Origin: Rusavskia elegans
Lineage: Eukaryota > Ascomycota > Lecanoromycetes > Teloschistales > Teloschistaceae
DNA length: 48,176 nt
Direction: 5' to 3'
Assembly: GCA_011316305.1 (NCBI GenBank)
Contig: SAUG01000192.1
Span: forward strand, 1 to 48,176
The translations under genes were made by a program, and so were the position numbers. Positions 34,301-45,237 of the stretch are shown here, in pieces (position 1 is the first letter of the stretch; each line of letters starts with the position of its first letter). The notes under the pieces are model-generated. The model saw only the letters and a program-made list of their open reading frames with translations, was not told where the DNA came from and searched no databases.

Positions 34301-37300
34301 TCTTCGGCCTCCTGGAGCAAATGCCGTTGCAAAATCTATTCTTCGAGTACATCATTCCCAACATGGAAGATGTGGAAGATTCTGTCGTGGCAGAAGCGAA
34401 ATTGCGACTTGTCGACTTTGTTCTCGAGAAGAATCTGCGGCCCTCTGATAGCTTCAAGTCAAGTTTCTCTAAATTCAAGCTGGTGCACAGTGCCAATTGT
34501 TCTAGCCATGACGGTGTACAATTTCGCCTCCCAGCTACCACGGTCGATCCTACCTCTACAATCTCCAACCTCTTCTTTGACGACGAGGATGTCTTTCCCG
34601 AGCCAGTGTTTCTCAAACGACATCATGAAGTACTCAAGGCGTGTGGAATCATTCGTGTATTAACACCAGCAATACTCATGGAGCGCGTCCACACTTTCGC
34701 CACCTGCTCAAGGGACAAGCAGCAATTGATCGTCAAAGTCAAGCACCTGTTCGGTCTGCCGCTTGACGCGAACTTCAATCTGACATGGCCATCTCTCACG
34801 CAATTCAGGACTCTAAAATGGCTCCCAGTCCTATGCTCCACTTCTAAAGAATATCAGATGGTATCACCCGAGGACTGTAGAGCCGTTGAGGACAAGGAGC
34901 TCGTTGACTTGGTCCTCTGCGTCTTCGAGACTTTTGTAACGCCAGATTGGAAGGCCCTGCTTGGATGGAACCGGATCATTGAACGAGAAACCTTGACGAA
35001 GCAGCTCAACAAGTCACTAGCTCAGCGATCAAGCCGTCGTGTTGATAGGACTTTAGCCTACCTAAGTAGTCTCGGAGACTGCAGCGTCCTGAGGCAGTAT
35101 CCTTGCATCCTCTCTCGCCATGGCGAGTACCTTCTGCCCGAGCGTCTGTTACTTCCTGGGGGTCTATTAACACGATATCCTCTGATCCCTTTTCTGGATG
35201 AAGTAGAGCCCTCATTCGTCAGAAAGCATACCCAGCTACTGAAGGAATTGGGTGTTCGTCAAGATATATCCTACGATGATCTTCTCCGTGTCCAAAGCAT
35301 GGTTGTCAAGTCTCAATCAGGCAAGCTATCCAACGAAAACCTCGGCGTTGTGGTTTCGCTGCTCGAGATCTCAACTCGGCTGCAGAGCGACAGTAAAGCA
35401 TCTTCTCTGATAATGATCCCGGACACTGAAGGAAAACTGCGATCTCGCGCCGAGATTGTTTGTGGAGATCGTAATGTCACTGGTAAGGCTGCATCCTTCT
35501 GCTTTGTTAACCCTAAAATCTCGCCGGATATTGCGGAACACCTTGGCCTCGAGAATTCCTATGCTCGAGCGACGAGGCTAGGCATTGAGATTGAGGACAT
35601 AGATGATGACGAGTACGCTCCGCGCGAAAGCCTGACAACAACGATATCGGACACATTGGGCCGCTATACTGTTGACAGTACCTTTAGCGAATTTCTTGCC
35701 AACGCAAATGACTGCGGAGCAACGCAGGTATCGTGGATCTTGGATGATTGTGCCCACGGAACTCACGAATCGACGGCACTCCTTAGCGAAGAGCTGAAGG
35801 ATTTACAAGGCTCTGCACTTTTTGTATATAACAGTGGGGGTAAGAGCGAACCCGTGCACCACTTTACTGCCTACTTTGTTGACATGTAGGTCAAGTCTTC
35901 TCTGATCGCGACTTCCAAGGCTTTAAGGACATTGGCCGCGGCGGCAAGATCGTAGGTGACCATCTCAGCCCTTGGAACCTACCTCAAACTGATTTGACTA
36001 GGATGACGAGACGTCGACCGGTATGTTTGGACGCGGAGCCATGACAATGTACCACTTCACAGATGTGCCAATGCTTATTAGCGGAAGCTTCTTCCTTATA
36101 CTGGTTTGCGTACCTTATCCTGGTTCCAAGTTAGCAATGATTGACATTTTCTGTCCCTAGGATCCGCAGCAGCGCTTGCTACCCCGAAAAAGAACAAATT
36201 GGGAACGTAAAGTAGGTATAAAAGTCGCTCTAGACACTGCACGTCGTTTGTTCCCAGACCAGCTGCGACCATTCCATGGACTACATGGCTACTCTCTGGA
36301 GGAGAACTTCTACAACGGAACGCTGTATAGGCTGCCTTTTCGCTCGACAGAAAACACGGCTCTTAAAGAAACATCTGCACTCATTGGCATTGACGAGACC
36401 AAAGCATTACTGGAAGACTATCACTCCACTGCGCAAATGTCCCTCCTTTTCCTGCGAAATGTTGACTCAATTAACTTCAAGATCCGTGGCCACGCGCCTT
36501 CCTGGTCTGTCACAGCGATTCGACAAGGAGGCCCAGTAGACGTCATTTTTCAGGACATCACGGTCACGAGTTGCCATCAGTCAGGGACAATTAGTAAGGC
36601 CACCAAGGCTGTCTGGCGTATTGCTATGACAGACATCGAAGAGGCGCCGAAGCAGCTTATAAACCCTGGCCGACGCGCCAACAAGTTGACAGAATGTGGC
36701 CTCGCTGCTCGGCTGAAATCAGAAGGAAGTCCTATGGAAGACTCGCCACATCAAGTCTTTTGCACGCTTCCAACAGGCTTCCTAACCCGACTTCCAGTAT
36801 CCATTCATGCTAGCTTCGCGATTACTGGTGATCGGAAGACAATTCCCTTCGAAGATGCGAAGCAGAATTCCCCCGTTGCCGCATGGAATCAATGGCTACT
36901 TACAAACTGCATCCCGGATCTCTACCTTGAGTTTCTCAAAGACTTGGCTCCAAGACTTGGGGGAAAAGCCTTCGACTTTTGGCCCTCAAGGACAATAGTG
37001 ACGTCGAAGCATTCCTTCAGCAACGTCGTGCGCAATGCTTTCTGGGATCGTCTTGCACACGAGCAATGCGAGTCCTGCGAGCTGTTTCCACTCGTCGAGT
37101 CGAGCGTTGCTACCGAGCAGTCTACGCCTCTGAAGACTAGGACAGATGGCAGGAAGAGGAAGCTCTTCAAAGTCACCTCTTTGAGATCCGCGCAATTCGA
37201 CGCTCTCTCCCAAGAAGCCTCCGCCAAACTTACTCCTCTCTTCAGCAATATTTGCCCCAACTTGGTTCGTCCTCCTGGACGTATATGGCTGGACATGAAA

Positions 37301-40199
37301 GCATTCAAGATCCACGAGAAAGCGACAGTCATTGGGAGCCAGTATGTCTGTAGCCTATTCAAGATCGAAACCAATTGTGTTATTCTTGACGCTTTTCTCA
37401 AGCGGCTTGAAACCGAAGCTACCCGCGACGACGCTATGAAACTACTATTGCAGGTTGCTATCCCCGAGCCTTCCTCTGGTTCTCATCGCCCGTTAGAACT
37501 GATGAACGGGTGCCGTATCATCCCTAAGCTGGATAAGACTCTGGGAACTATCAAGTTTCAAAGCGGCGACATGGTAGCCTGGCCTCGATGTGACCTGCTG
37601 TTCCTACCAACCCTTGCCGAGGCGGATTTGTTCGCTCACAGCGCCAGTTCATTGATCAAGCCCTCTTTATTTCGAGAAGACGCCCCAAAACCTGCGACAT
37701 CTCTTGCATTATTGGATACAAAAAGCCACACTCTCAAAAATCCTTTGATCAATCTGTTGACCGAGTCTTCGAATCTGCGAGCAATTGGAATTTCGGACAT
37801 CGAATCATTCCTGGAGCACGTGGATGCATCTTCAGCATATCACAGCACGAACGACAACATGGATACCTGGATAGTCAAATTTTGGGCGTACCTAGATCCT
37901 AGACTACGGAGCCTCCGTGAAGGAGGGAATATCATGACAAAGGCGACTTCAGTAACTGACCTGCTCAAGGACCTGAAGCTTCACGATACTCCGATCTATC
38001 GATACCGTGAAGGCTCTTCATGGCGTTATATCACACCGCAGCAGTTCGAAAGAGGACCGTACATCGTTGCACCTTATGATCGGAAAGAACTCAATCTATG
38101 CAAGCTGCTGCCTGGCGTGAAGATCGTCGATCCCAATTGCGTTCCCCTGAAATTAAAAGACAAGGAGTCAAGCTTGCACGAGCCCCAAGCGTTCAGCCGT
38201 CTACTCAGAGCTCTGACCGCAAATGGGACAAGCCAAATGCCCCGATTGTCTCAGGAGAGCCCAGGATATGAGTGCATCCAGGTAGAGTCTGACCAATCTA
38301 TCGCAGATCTAAAGCTAACGAGCGCAGTTACTACGTGATCTCATCCGCGCGTATACCACCTCAGAAGGTGTCGCACAGCATCGGACAATTTTGAGATCAT
38401 TGCCAATCTGGTCACAGCATGCTCCAACCTCGCCTGGGACAAGTGTCCACTGCATACCAGTAGAAGGGGCTCTAACATGCGCTCATGGGGCGATGTTGCT
38501 ACCATGGATTCGGGACCGCTCTCGCTTCGTGGATTCTCGGCTGGTCTTGGAGTATCTATCGACTCTTCGATTCCTCGGGTGCACAATCATGAGCATCGAG
38601 TCAGTCTGGAAGCATTTGGAGCCAAGTTTACCTCAGACACTAATGTCGAATCAACTACGAACTTATCTTCCCTGCATCGACAGCCTGGCGGGGAGCAATT
38701 GGAAGCCCCAAACCAAGATGGCTCCAAACGGGTATGGCACATTGTGTACCCCATCCTCTCTGTTTGACCACGAAGACGAAATCTTCCTTGCGGCGTTTGG
38801 AGAATCTGACAAAGAACATTTTCTCCATCCAGACTTCCGTAGTAAACCAACGTTCTGGAAGAGCCTGGGTCTGCATGCCAGATCCAGCGCGCGCGCTATG
38901 AATGATTCGGACTTTCTCCTGTCCATTGCAAGCATTGAAGCTCGATTAAAATCAACCTTTAACGCCGAACAAAATCGACGAGACGCTGCGAAGATAACGA
39001 ACTACTTGCGCTTTGTTCGTCCAGGATTCGAGTCCTGGTCTCGCCCCTCCTGGGCAGCAATTGTGCACGCGTGGGTATATCAGACCAGTGCTGACGTTAC
39101 TTCTCAGCCTACATATCGCCGGGCAAAGATGTTACTGGTAGCAAGCAGTGTCGGGCCTTGCAGTATTCAGCATGCTACTTCAAGAGACCATCTCAGAGTG
39201 GTTTGGAGCGAACGTCCACTTCTCAAAGACCCTCCCGACGCTTACGTATACAAATTCGTAGGCCCGCCTTTGCTGGATTCGGTGTTCAAACATCTCCATT
39301 ATCTCATCAAGATCAGAGATGCCATCCCTGGCCCAGAACTGTCTGACTATTTGAAGGATCTACAAGCAACGTACGCTTTCCTACAGGAATGTCCAACTAC
39401 AGCCTCCTTACCCGGCATACGAGACGCTAAGATTTGGCTGAACCTCCCAACGACTGACCTAGCCTCCATATCCACCTCTCAGCTCGATGGGGCCCTGAGA
39501 TCAGCCAAGTCGCTATGTTTCAATGCGCCCCTTGACACGCATGTTGTGGAACGAGCAAAGAACTTTTTGATCCCGTATGAATCCCTACTACGTAGGCTGG
39601 GTTGTCAGACAATGGTCCGCCCATCCAGACCGAGTTTAGCACCACGCCCCAATAATCAGCGACCCATCGATCAAAGCCTGAGGGTCATTCGGAACATGCA
39701 AAAGGATGGTCGGCTCACTGACATAACCTTCGAAGTCGGAGAACTGCGGATCTCCGCTCACAAAATCTTCATGGCTGCCGCGTCGGAGAAATTTCAACGT
39801 CAACTCCTAGGCGCGTGGGGCGAGCTGATTGATTCCAAATCCACCATCCAAATCGAAGATTTGACCGCGAAGTCTCTGCAGCATATTGTCGATTTCGCTT
39901 ACACCGGTCAAGTCACCTGGCCGGTGCTTAAAACTGCCGAGGACATCGACGAGGTAGCTGATAATCTGGATGAGTTATTGGATTTGCTTCGCGGTGCGGA
40001 CAGGTGGGTTATGGAGGCTCTTCATGACCTTACAGAGCGACATCTACTGGACAAATCCGACACGTACGTTCGCCCTGACAATGTGGATTCCGTCAAGGAA
40101 GCAGCGGAGGAGGCGCAAGCCAAGCATTTGGTCAAACATTGCGAGGAGTTTATCCGGGTGAACCAGCAATTTGTACAGGATTGCCGAGATATGATATAG
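31357..40199 (+). CDS. Giant sacsin-like protein with two HSP90-type ATPase modules and C-terminal BTB
   Basis: Nine exons: 31357-31392, 31443-31704, 31758-32515, 32596-34112, 34161-35839, 35890-35951, 36002-36103, 36161-38281, 38328-40199; 8409 nt, 2802 aa. Module 1 (about 10-260): N-box E35-LLQN39-ADDA, GKYGQGFNS (107-115), then LLLDPH and VIRIPLRT. Module 2 (about 1345-1600): E1368-FLAN1372-AND, STGMFGRG (1443-1450), then LILDPQQ and LYRLPFRS. These are sacsin/Nov-type GHKL repeats, chaperone-like in human sacsin. BTB (about 2638-2740): LTDITFEVG..RISAHK and IVDFAYTGQV, usually a CUL3-adaptor or oligomerisation domain. No DnaJ, HEPN or ubiquitin-like domain seen. The usual adenine-binding Asp appears replaced (N80; N-S-G-G in module 2). 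Role suggested: chaperone-like protein quality control (inference). The weakest join is the intron at 36104, with donor GTTTGC. Confidence 0.87.
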
Positions 40200-40374
40200 G
40201 GTGGAGGAATCTTATGGTGTCACTGGTGGTGGAGCATTTTTGAGTCCTCCGACGAGTCACATTCAGATGAGGCCGTCAGGAGAATCTTCGGTCAGATAGG
40301 ACTGAATGTCGTATTCTTTTTCCCGGAAGGACCTTTCTCTTGTATTCCTCAAGGATACAACATATGATGTGCGT

Positions 40375-40713
40375 TCAGCACAAAGCAACCGTAGCGCCAT
40401 CTTTGACACTCTTTGCCATAAATTCGCCACTTCGATGACCTACCGTTACAGCGAGTAGGACGTATTCCGTACTATCGAAACGATGCAAATTGACATATCG
40501 ATCACACGGATCCGAGGCATCGAATCCGGAAATATTGGGTGTGTTCAGCATGATGCAACCAACGTCTTTGATACGCCCATTTGCAGCTCGATGTTTCGAT
40601 AATGTACCGTTCTTGGGAATAAGGCGAACCTCGTGCCATTGAAAGAATTCAAATTCGATGTATCGATCACACGGATCCGAGGTATGGAATGCACAAAACA
40701 TGTGTATTCCCAA
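40375..40713 (-). CDS. Small two-repeat ORF of unknown function
   Basis: 112 aa built of two diverged repeats 55 residues apart, each with SDPCDRY (12-18 and 67-73) followed by an aromatic/charged stretch and ending near IKDVG or VKDGA. At DNA level this is a 165-bp imperfect tandem duplication with an identical 18-bp core, atcgatcacacggatccg. The frame stays open across both units. No signal peptide; the true start could lie in an upstream exon. It begins 64 bp downstream of the KP4-like gene's stop on the same strand, so a read-through or alternative exon of that gene is possible. No family recognised. Confidence 0.4.
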   Translation of the reverse strand: MGIHMFCAFHTSDPCDRYIEFEFFQWHEVRLIPKNGTLSKHRAANGRIKDVGCIMLNTPNISGFDASDPCDRYVNLHRFDSTEYVLLAVTVGHRSGEFMAKSVKDGATVALC

Positions 40714-40777
40714 GCCAACAACATTTATTGTCGATTCCCTAACTCACATACTATTCCGTTCCCCCTTCCTCATCGCT

Positions 40778-41440
40778 TCAATCCTTCCTCACCCCCCACC
40801 ATCCCTCCCCAGCCCCCACCATCCCTCCCCAGCCCCCACCATCCCTCCCCAGCCCCGTGACCCCCGCCCAAAAGCCTAAATCAGCCGGCAAAAACACCTT
40901 CTTCCTCCGCTGGTCACAAACCCCCTGACACCCCTTATCCGTAACATAATTACTCGTCAACATCCCCAACCTAAAGGGATTATTATCCTCACTGGCAGGC
41001 ACACTGCCACAGAATCTACACCCATGCCGCACGAGCTGGTTCACCAATCTCTTAATGACAAACCCCGGCACACCATCCTTCGGCACCTCTTTGCCCTGGA
41101 GGAAAACGCAGATGCTGCCGACGAGCCAGTGCAGGTTGCGGGCGCAGATGATGTGTTCGTGTTTGAAGAAGAGTTCGAGGTCGGGCTGGGAGGTGTTGGG
41201 GGCGTAGGGGGGCAGGAAGGGGAGGGAGGTGGGTGTGCTGCCATGGGAGGTGATGAGGGTGCTGTTGAATTCGCGGAGGATGTTGGGGCTGTTGACGGTT
41301 GTGAAGGAGCATTGGGATGAGCCTTCGCAGTTTGTGCCCATGCCGTTTGGTTGGGAGCGGTGGATTCGGGGGTTTTGGGCTTGGAGGGGGGTGGGGAGGG
41401 AGAGGAGGGGCAGGAGGAGGATGGATAGAGGTGGAAGCAT
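40778..41440 (-). CDS. Secreted KP4-like killer-toxin family protein
   Basis: 220 aa with a clear signal peptide (about 1-21, Leu/Pro-rich, cleaved after an Ala). The core (about 33-176) resembles the KP4 killer-toxin family: a Gly-Asn-Cys/Ser-rich N-terminal motif with C38 and C44, a His-Cys-Ala segment (C99), C111, a hydrophobic helix leading into paired C141/C144, and C171/C175 near its end. That makes eight cysteines, fewer than the ten of classic KP4. KP4-type proteins are secreted, block calcium channels in sensitive fungi, and occur in many ascomycetes as putative antagonism or virulence factors; activity of this one is unknown. The last 45 residues are not family-like and partly derive from a 20-bp tandem repeat (40797-40856), giving a Gly/Trp-rich tail. 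Confidence 0.78.
   Translation of the reverse strand: MLPPLSILLLPLLSLPTPLQAQNPRIHRSQPNGMGTNCEGSSQCSFTTVNSPNILREFNSTLITSHGSTPTSLPFLPPYAPNTSQPDLELFFKHEHIICARNLHWLVGSICVFLQGKEVPKDGVPGFVIKRLVNQLVRHGCRFCGSVPASEDNNPFRLGMLTSNYVTDKGCQGVCDQRRKKVFLPADLGFWAGVTGLGRDGGGWGGMVGAGEGWWGVRKD
40797..40856. repeat. Three 20-bp tandem repeats at the 3' end of the KP4-like gene
   Basis: The unit CCACCATCCCTCCCCAGCCC occurs three times in tandem, nearly perfectly. Since 20 is not a multiple of three, each unit is read in a different frame, which explains the odd Gly/Trp-rich tail of the encoded protein. Confidence 0.85.
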
Positions 41441-41883
41441 GGCTTTGTTGGTGGGTTGGATTGGGTGCGTGAGTGATTGGAAATGGAGGAAAGTAGTGAT
41501 GTTGAGGACTCTTGTCTGAAAGCAGAAGATGATGGCTCACCGCCGCCTGCGACAATACATGCAGGAAGACTTCGTTTGCGTCTTGAGAAGATGTTTCCAA
41601 GAAAGATACCGTAGGATTTAGTGTTTTTTTTTTTCTTTTTATTGAGTCCCTTCGCGTGGTGAACCTTATTGTCATGTATGTCCATTGCGCAGGAGGCCAA
41701 CTGCAGCTGGAGGAGCTGAAGCGACAGCCGCTATGGTATCAGAATATGCATGGTACGTTTCCTTGGGAATGCTCGCGTACCGACTGTTCGGGGTTGGTAT
41801 TCCGCAACTCCCTGGGATCCCCATATCACATCTGTCGGAGATCGGCATGAGGGATTTAGCCGCAGTGGGAAACAGAATAAGCA
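41441..41883. other. Divergent intergenic region
   Basis: About 440 bp between the KP4-like gene (-) and the MDR gene (+), with a T-rich run at about 41625-41640. No gene is evident. An upstream non-coding exon of the MDR gene cannot be excluded. Confidence 0.4.
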
Positions 41884-43055
41884 ATGATGATCGCGGACAA
41901 CGTCGGCATCACCACCCGTCGCGCCTATCGCCGGAACGACGACCATACCCCCGGTACACCAAGGATTAAAGTCGTGGCTGAGCCATTGCCTCTTTCTCTC
42001 TTGGTCACAAAAGTTCTGATCAAAGTCCATGCTGTCGCTCTCAACTACAGAGATGCCAACATCTCCAACGGAGGAAACCCTTGGTCTGTGACGCCGCACG
42101 GTATCATCGGAAATGATGCCGCAGGAGAAATCATCGCTGTCGGCGAACAAGTGAAATTCCTCAAGATCGGCGACAGAGTTGCGCCCAACACTGATACCGA
42201 GAATCTCACCGGCCGGGAGCCTACCCGATCCTGGTTGGCGGCAGATGAGGATGGAGTGTCGGCAGACTTCCTGGTGTACGATGAAAAGGTCTTAGGCAAA
42301 CCACCGACTTATCTGGATTGTATCCAAGCTAGCATCATACCTTGTGCTGGCGTCACTGCTTGGTCTGCGTTGAAAGGTGCCTGGATCGGACAAAGCGTGT
42401 TGATACAAGGCAAGTGTTGTGCCGCGAATCGAAATTCGATATCGGCTGATTGATGGATTCCAAGGCACTAGTGGCGTTGCCATGTTTGCTCTCAAACTTG
42501 CTAAAGCGGTAGGCTTGAGTGTAGTACTCAGCTCCTCCAGCGACCGGAAACTCAAGGCCGTATGCGAGCAGTTTCCGGAACCACCAATTTTGACGGTCAA
42601 CTATGCCAAGAACCCGAATTGGCACGAAGAGGTCCTCGAGCACACGAACGGCGTTGGTGTCGACATTGTCCTTGAGAACGGCGGCCCTGGTACGTTGTTG
42701 GAGAGCATGAAATGCACACGTCGGGGTGGAATCGTCAGTCAAGTTGGGTATCTCGACCGGAAGAAATTCGACGACGCACAAGAGATCCTGCCAGCATTAA
42801 TCGACAGAAGAAACGTTCTCAGGTATACCTTCCTCCCGAGTATGCAGTATCGCTTTGGAAAGATGCTAATTTTGGGACAGAGGTATCAATGCAGGATCGA
42901 AGATGGACTTGGACGACCTCAGTAACGCTCTGACAGCTACACAGATCAGATTTGACGATATCATAGACTCAACCTGCGTCTTTGAAAATGCTGGCGAGGC
43001 ACTCCAGTGTCTTTGGGAAGGCAAGCAAGTTGGGAAGGTTGTATTTCAGATCTAG
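41884..43055 (+). CDS. Zinc-independent MDR oxidoreductase (quinone-reductase/ADH-like)
   Basis: Three exons (41884-42409, 42465-42822, 42881-43055; 1059 nt) give 352 aa of the medium-chain dehydrogenase/reductase family, NAD(P)H-dependent. Visible: VHAVALNYRDANI (catalytic-domain start, without the catalytic-zinc Cys), GNDAAGEIIAVGEQV and KIGDRV, ASIIPCAGVTAWSAL, the nucleotide-binding G-T-S-G-V at about 176-180, VDIVLENGG, GGIVSQVGYL, and a C-terminal QCLWEGKQVGKVVFQI. Intron 1 is of the GC-AG class (AG/GCAAGT); intron 2 is GT-AG with a TGCTAAT branch site. The Rossmann glycine motif spans the first splice join. Substrate unknown. It converges on the methyltransferase gene, 216 bp apart. 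Confidence 0.87.
42410..42464 (+). other. GC-AG intron
   Basis: A 55-bp intron with donor AG/GCAAGT and acceptor CCAAG, with a GCTGAT branch-like site. Only this donor restores the Q-G-T-S-G-V nucleotide-binding motif. A GT donor four bases downstream would break the frame. Confidence 0.8.
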
Positions 43056-43271
43056 GGAAAAAAGGGGGAAAGGCGTTGAGGCCTCGTAGGGCTGGCTGAC
43101 TAAGCCACTGCGATCGACCACAGTCATCGGATCCAAGACGAAGATTGGTACAAAAGACGGTTCCAAAACATTCAGTAACTTTTCCTGTGCAACAACTTCA
43201 GCCTGGTGCAAATGAGGTCCATCGGCTCATCAACCTACCTGCCACGCAGCCAAAATGGTGTGTACTCCGCT

Positions 43272-43919
43272 TCATGTCGTCCAGGTGCGATTGACCTTTT
43301 CTAGAACAACCAATACTGCTTTGTCACCGCGCCCTTTGACATAGTCTATGAGCTCGTCAGAGACCACTGTCACCACGTTTTCTGCTTTCAATTTTTCGAC
43401 CTCGGATTTGAAGCCTCCTGATACCCAAATCTCTTCGAGGATCGTTGCAATCACGATGCCGTTTCTCTTGGTAACCCGCACAAGTTCTCTCAGAGCAGGA
43501 TCGGGGCCAACATGGCCGGCGGTGAAAGTGCCCACGCATGTCACGATGTCATATGTGTCGTCTGCTTTTTCAATCCGCCGAGTCAGATCCGCTTGAGCTA
43601 GATGCCGATATGCGCCGGTCTTTCTTGCTACCGCGAGCATGGGGTTTGACAAGTCAAGACCATCGATGGCCTTAACGCCGCTCATTGCAAGAGCTTGTCC
43701 CACCAGCCCAGTCCCGCACCCGGCGTCGAGTATCACACTTCTGGCCGGGTTGTTCGATGATCTAAGAGCAACCTGCGCAACAAGGACAGGTGCGACGTAG
43801 TTCTGAGCCTCGTCTCCAACTTCTTCGTTATAAGTGGCGGCCCATTTGTCGTAAAGTGCCATGCAATCTTGGGAATTGAGACTGGCGCGGGCTTGAGCAA
43901 GGTATATTTGGGTCGACAT
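43272..43919 (-). CDS. Class I SAM-dependent methyltransferase (METTL27/WBSCR27-like)
   Basis: 215 aa, single exon, full length for the family. YDKWAATYNEEV (23-34) is the typical lead-in. Motif I is ILDAGCGTGLVG (63-74), followed by the acidic loop GLDLSNPML (87-95) and ADL (110-112), then a VTKRNGIVIATI strand (149-160). This resembles METTL27/WBSCR27-type fungal methyltransferases whose substrates are mostly unknown. No signal peptide or TM segment. A TATATA-like element about 105 bp upstream (near 44024, minus strand) could be its core promoter. Together with the MDR gene and the two broken genes to the right it may belong to a small metabolic group (inference). Confidence 0.85.
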   Translation of the reverse strand: MSTQIYLAQARASLNSQDCMALYDKWAATYNEEVGDEAQNYVAPVLVAQVALRSSNNPARSVILDAGCGTGLVGQALAMSGVKAIDGLDLSNPMLAVARKTGAYRHLAQADLTRRIEKADDTYDIVTCVGTFTAGHVGPDPALRELVRVTKRNGIVIATILEEIWVSGGFKSEVEKLKAENVVTVVSDELIDYVKGRGDKAVLVVLEKVNRTWTT

Positions 43920-45237
43920 GTTGAGAGATCAGACGCTGAAGAGACGTTTTAAGGCTGACAGGACGGGTAGTCCAGGTTCTCGGGGCCTGACAAGGGCTGA
44001 GGTAGGACAAAACATGGTCAATATATAAGATACGACCTCCCCTCCGTGTCACTAAACACCTAGGATCCATGTAAGGCAGTCCTTATTTCCCCCACCAGTA
44101 GTGCTTCGATCGAGTGTATTACGCCACAGCGTAAAAACGTGGGGCTCTTTGCGAGGCCGGGCAACTCGTAGGATAAGCCGCCAAAGTTTTCCAGAGGATG
44201 AGAGGAAGACCTATGGGGTCGGGAGCGAGAACCGGAATGTCTCCAATTGATCGCTTAGCGACTTCGGGGACATCGAGTCCTCCAATTACCGTCTCACTCC
44301 ATGTAGGATTGCGGTCCCTGACTTCTGACACAATTCACTTACCCTATTTGGATGCGTGTCTCGGACTCAAGCAGCTTACCCTCCTTAGCGGCATCATGTG
44401 TCGTTTTGCTGGGGTAATTCTCGATTTTGAAGGACGTCACTGCGAGATCGGCCGGGATATGGTGGGTGGGATTTGAGTGGGGGTTTGGGTCCGGCACGGC
44501 CCGTCGATGAATGTGATTCGCGCGTGCACGCGTGTTCCGCGGAAGTACGGAGTAGTGAACCAGCGTCCAGGGACCAGCACCAGCCAGTGCTTTTGTTCCT
44601 GCATGTGCATGCAGACTCAAGACTCAACATTGAACGCAGACCCATATATACCCCCACGTCATACAATACACCGTTGTCTCTTCTTCATCGGGTCTTACTT
44701 CCTATGGCGTAGTCTGCTTATCTGCGTATGGGTTCGCATCAGACTCAAACTAAGAACTTCACAAACCTCTAAGCCTGCCCACGCGTTCGAGCCAGTCAGG
44801 TCGCAGGATCCCAATCGGGTGAGCACGCAATATCAGATCGTCCGTGACAGGCCGGAACCGGAGGCGCTAAAAACAGTAGTATCGAGCGAGAAGACCCTGC
44901 ATACCCTCAGGAGGTGGGCATCTCGAGCTCTACCACTCCAGCTCAAAGTAGCCCACGAGAGGATGCTATTGTTCTTCTTTCATAGAGAGCGAGGTGACAA
45001 GACCTCCACGCTACGTCGTTGCACAGCGATCGGCGATGGTCGAGTCCGCCTTGTGGAAGGAAGATGCAAGGACCTCAAAAAAGCTGCGATCAGATCCACT
45101 GTAGCACTACCACTCCATACACATCATTGATCTACACAGTCAATGAAGCAGCTTCTAAACCCAACTTGAAAGTTCATCGTCTCTTCGCAACACTTCCACA
45201 TGGTTGTCTCAATCTTAGACTCCTGTCATTTCAACTG
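43920..45237. other. Intergenic region without a confident gene
   Basis: About 1.3 kb. A 217-codon frame runs over 44477-45130 (+), but its translation has no recognisable domain, odd composition and no start context, so I do not call it. A TATA-like catatata is at about 44642. No RNA genes or repeats were seen. Confidence 0.4.

Noticed and set aside
40797..40856. CRISPR-like array
   Set aside because: Units are contiguous without spacers and lie in a fungal coding region; it is a minisatellite.
41041..41700. Two long overlapping frames on the minus strand over the KP4-like gene
   Set aside because: They are Pro/Ser/His-rich shadows of the KP4-like gene with no signal peptide or family match; the third frame has signal peptide and Cys pattern.
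44477..45130. 217-codon plus-strand frame
   Set aside because: No domain, signal peptide or conservation cue, and composition is unlike neighbouring genes; left as unsupported.
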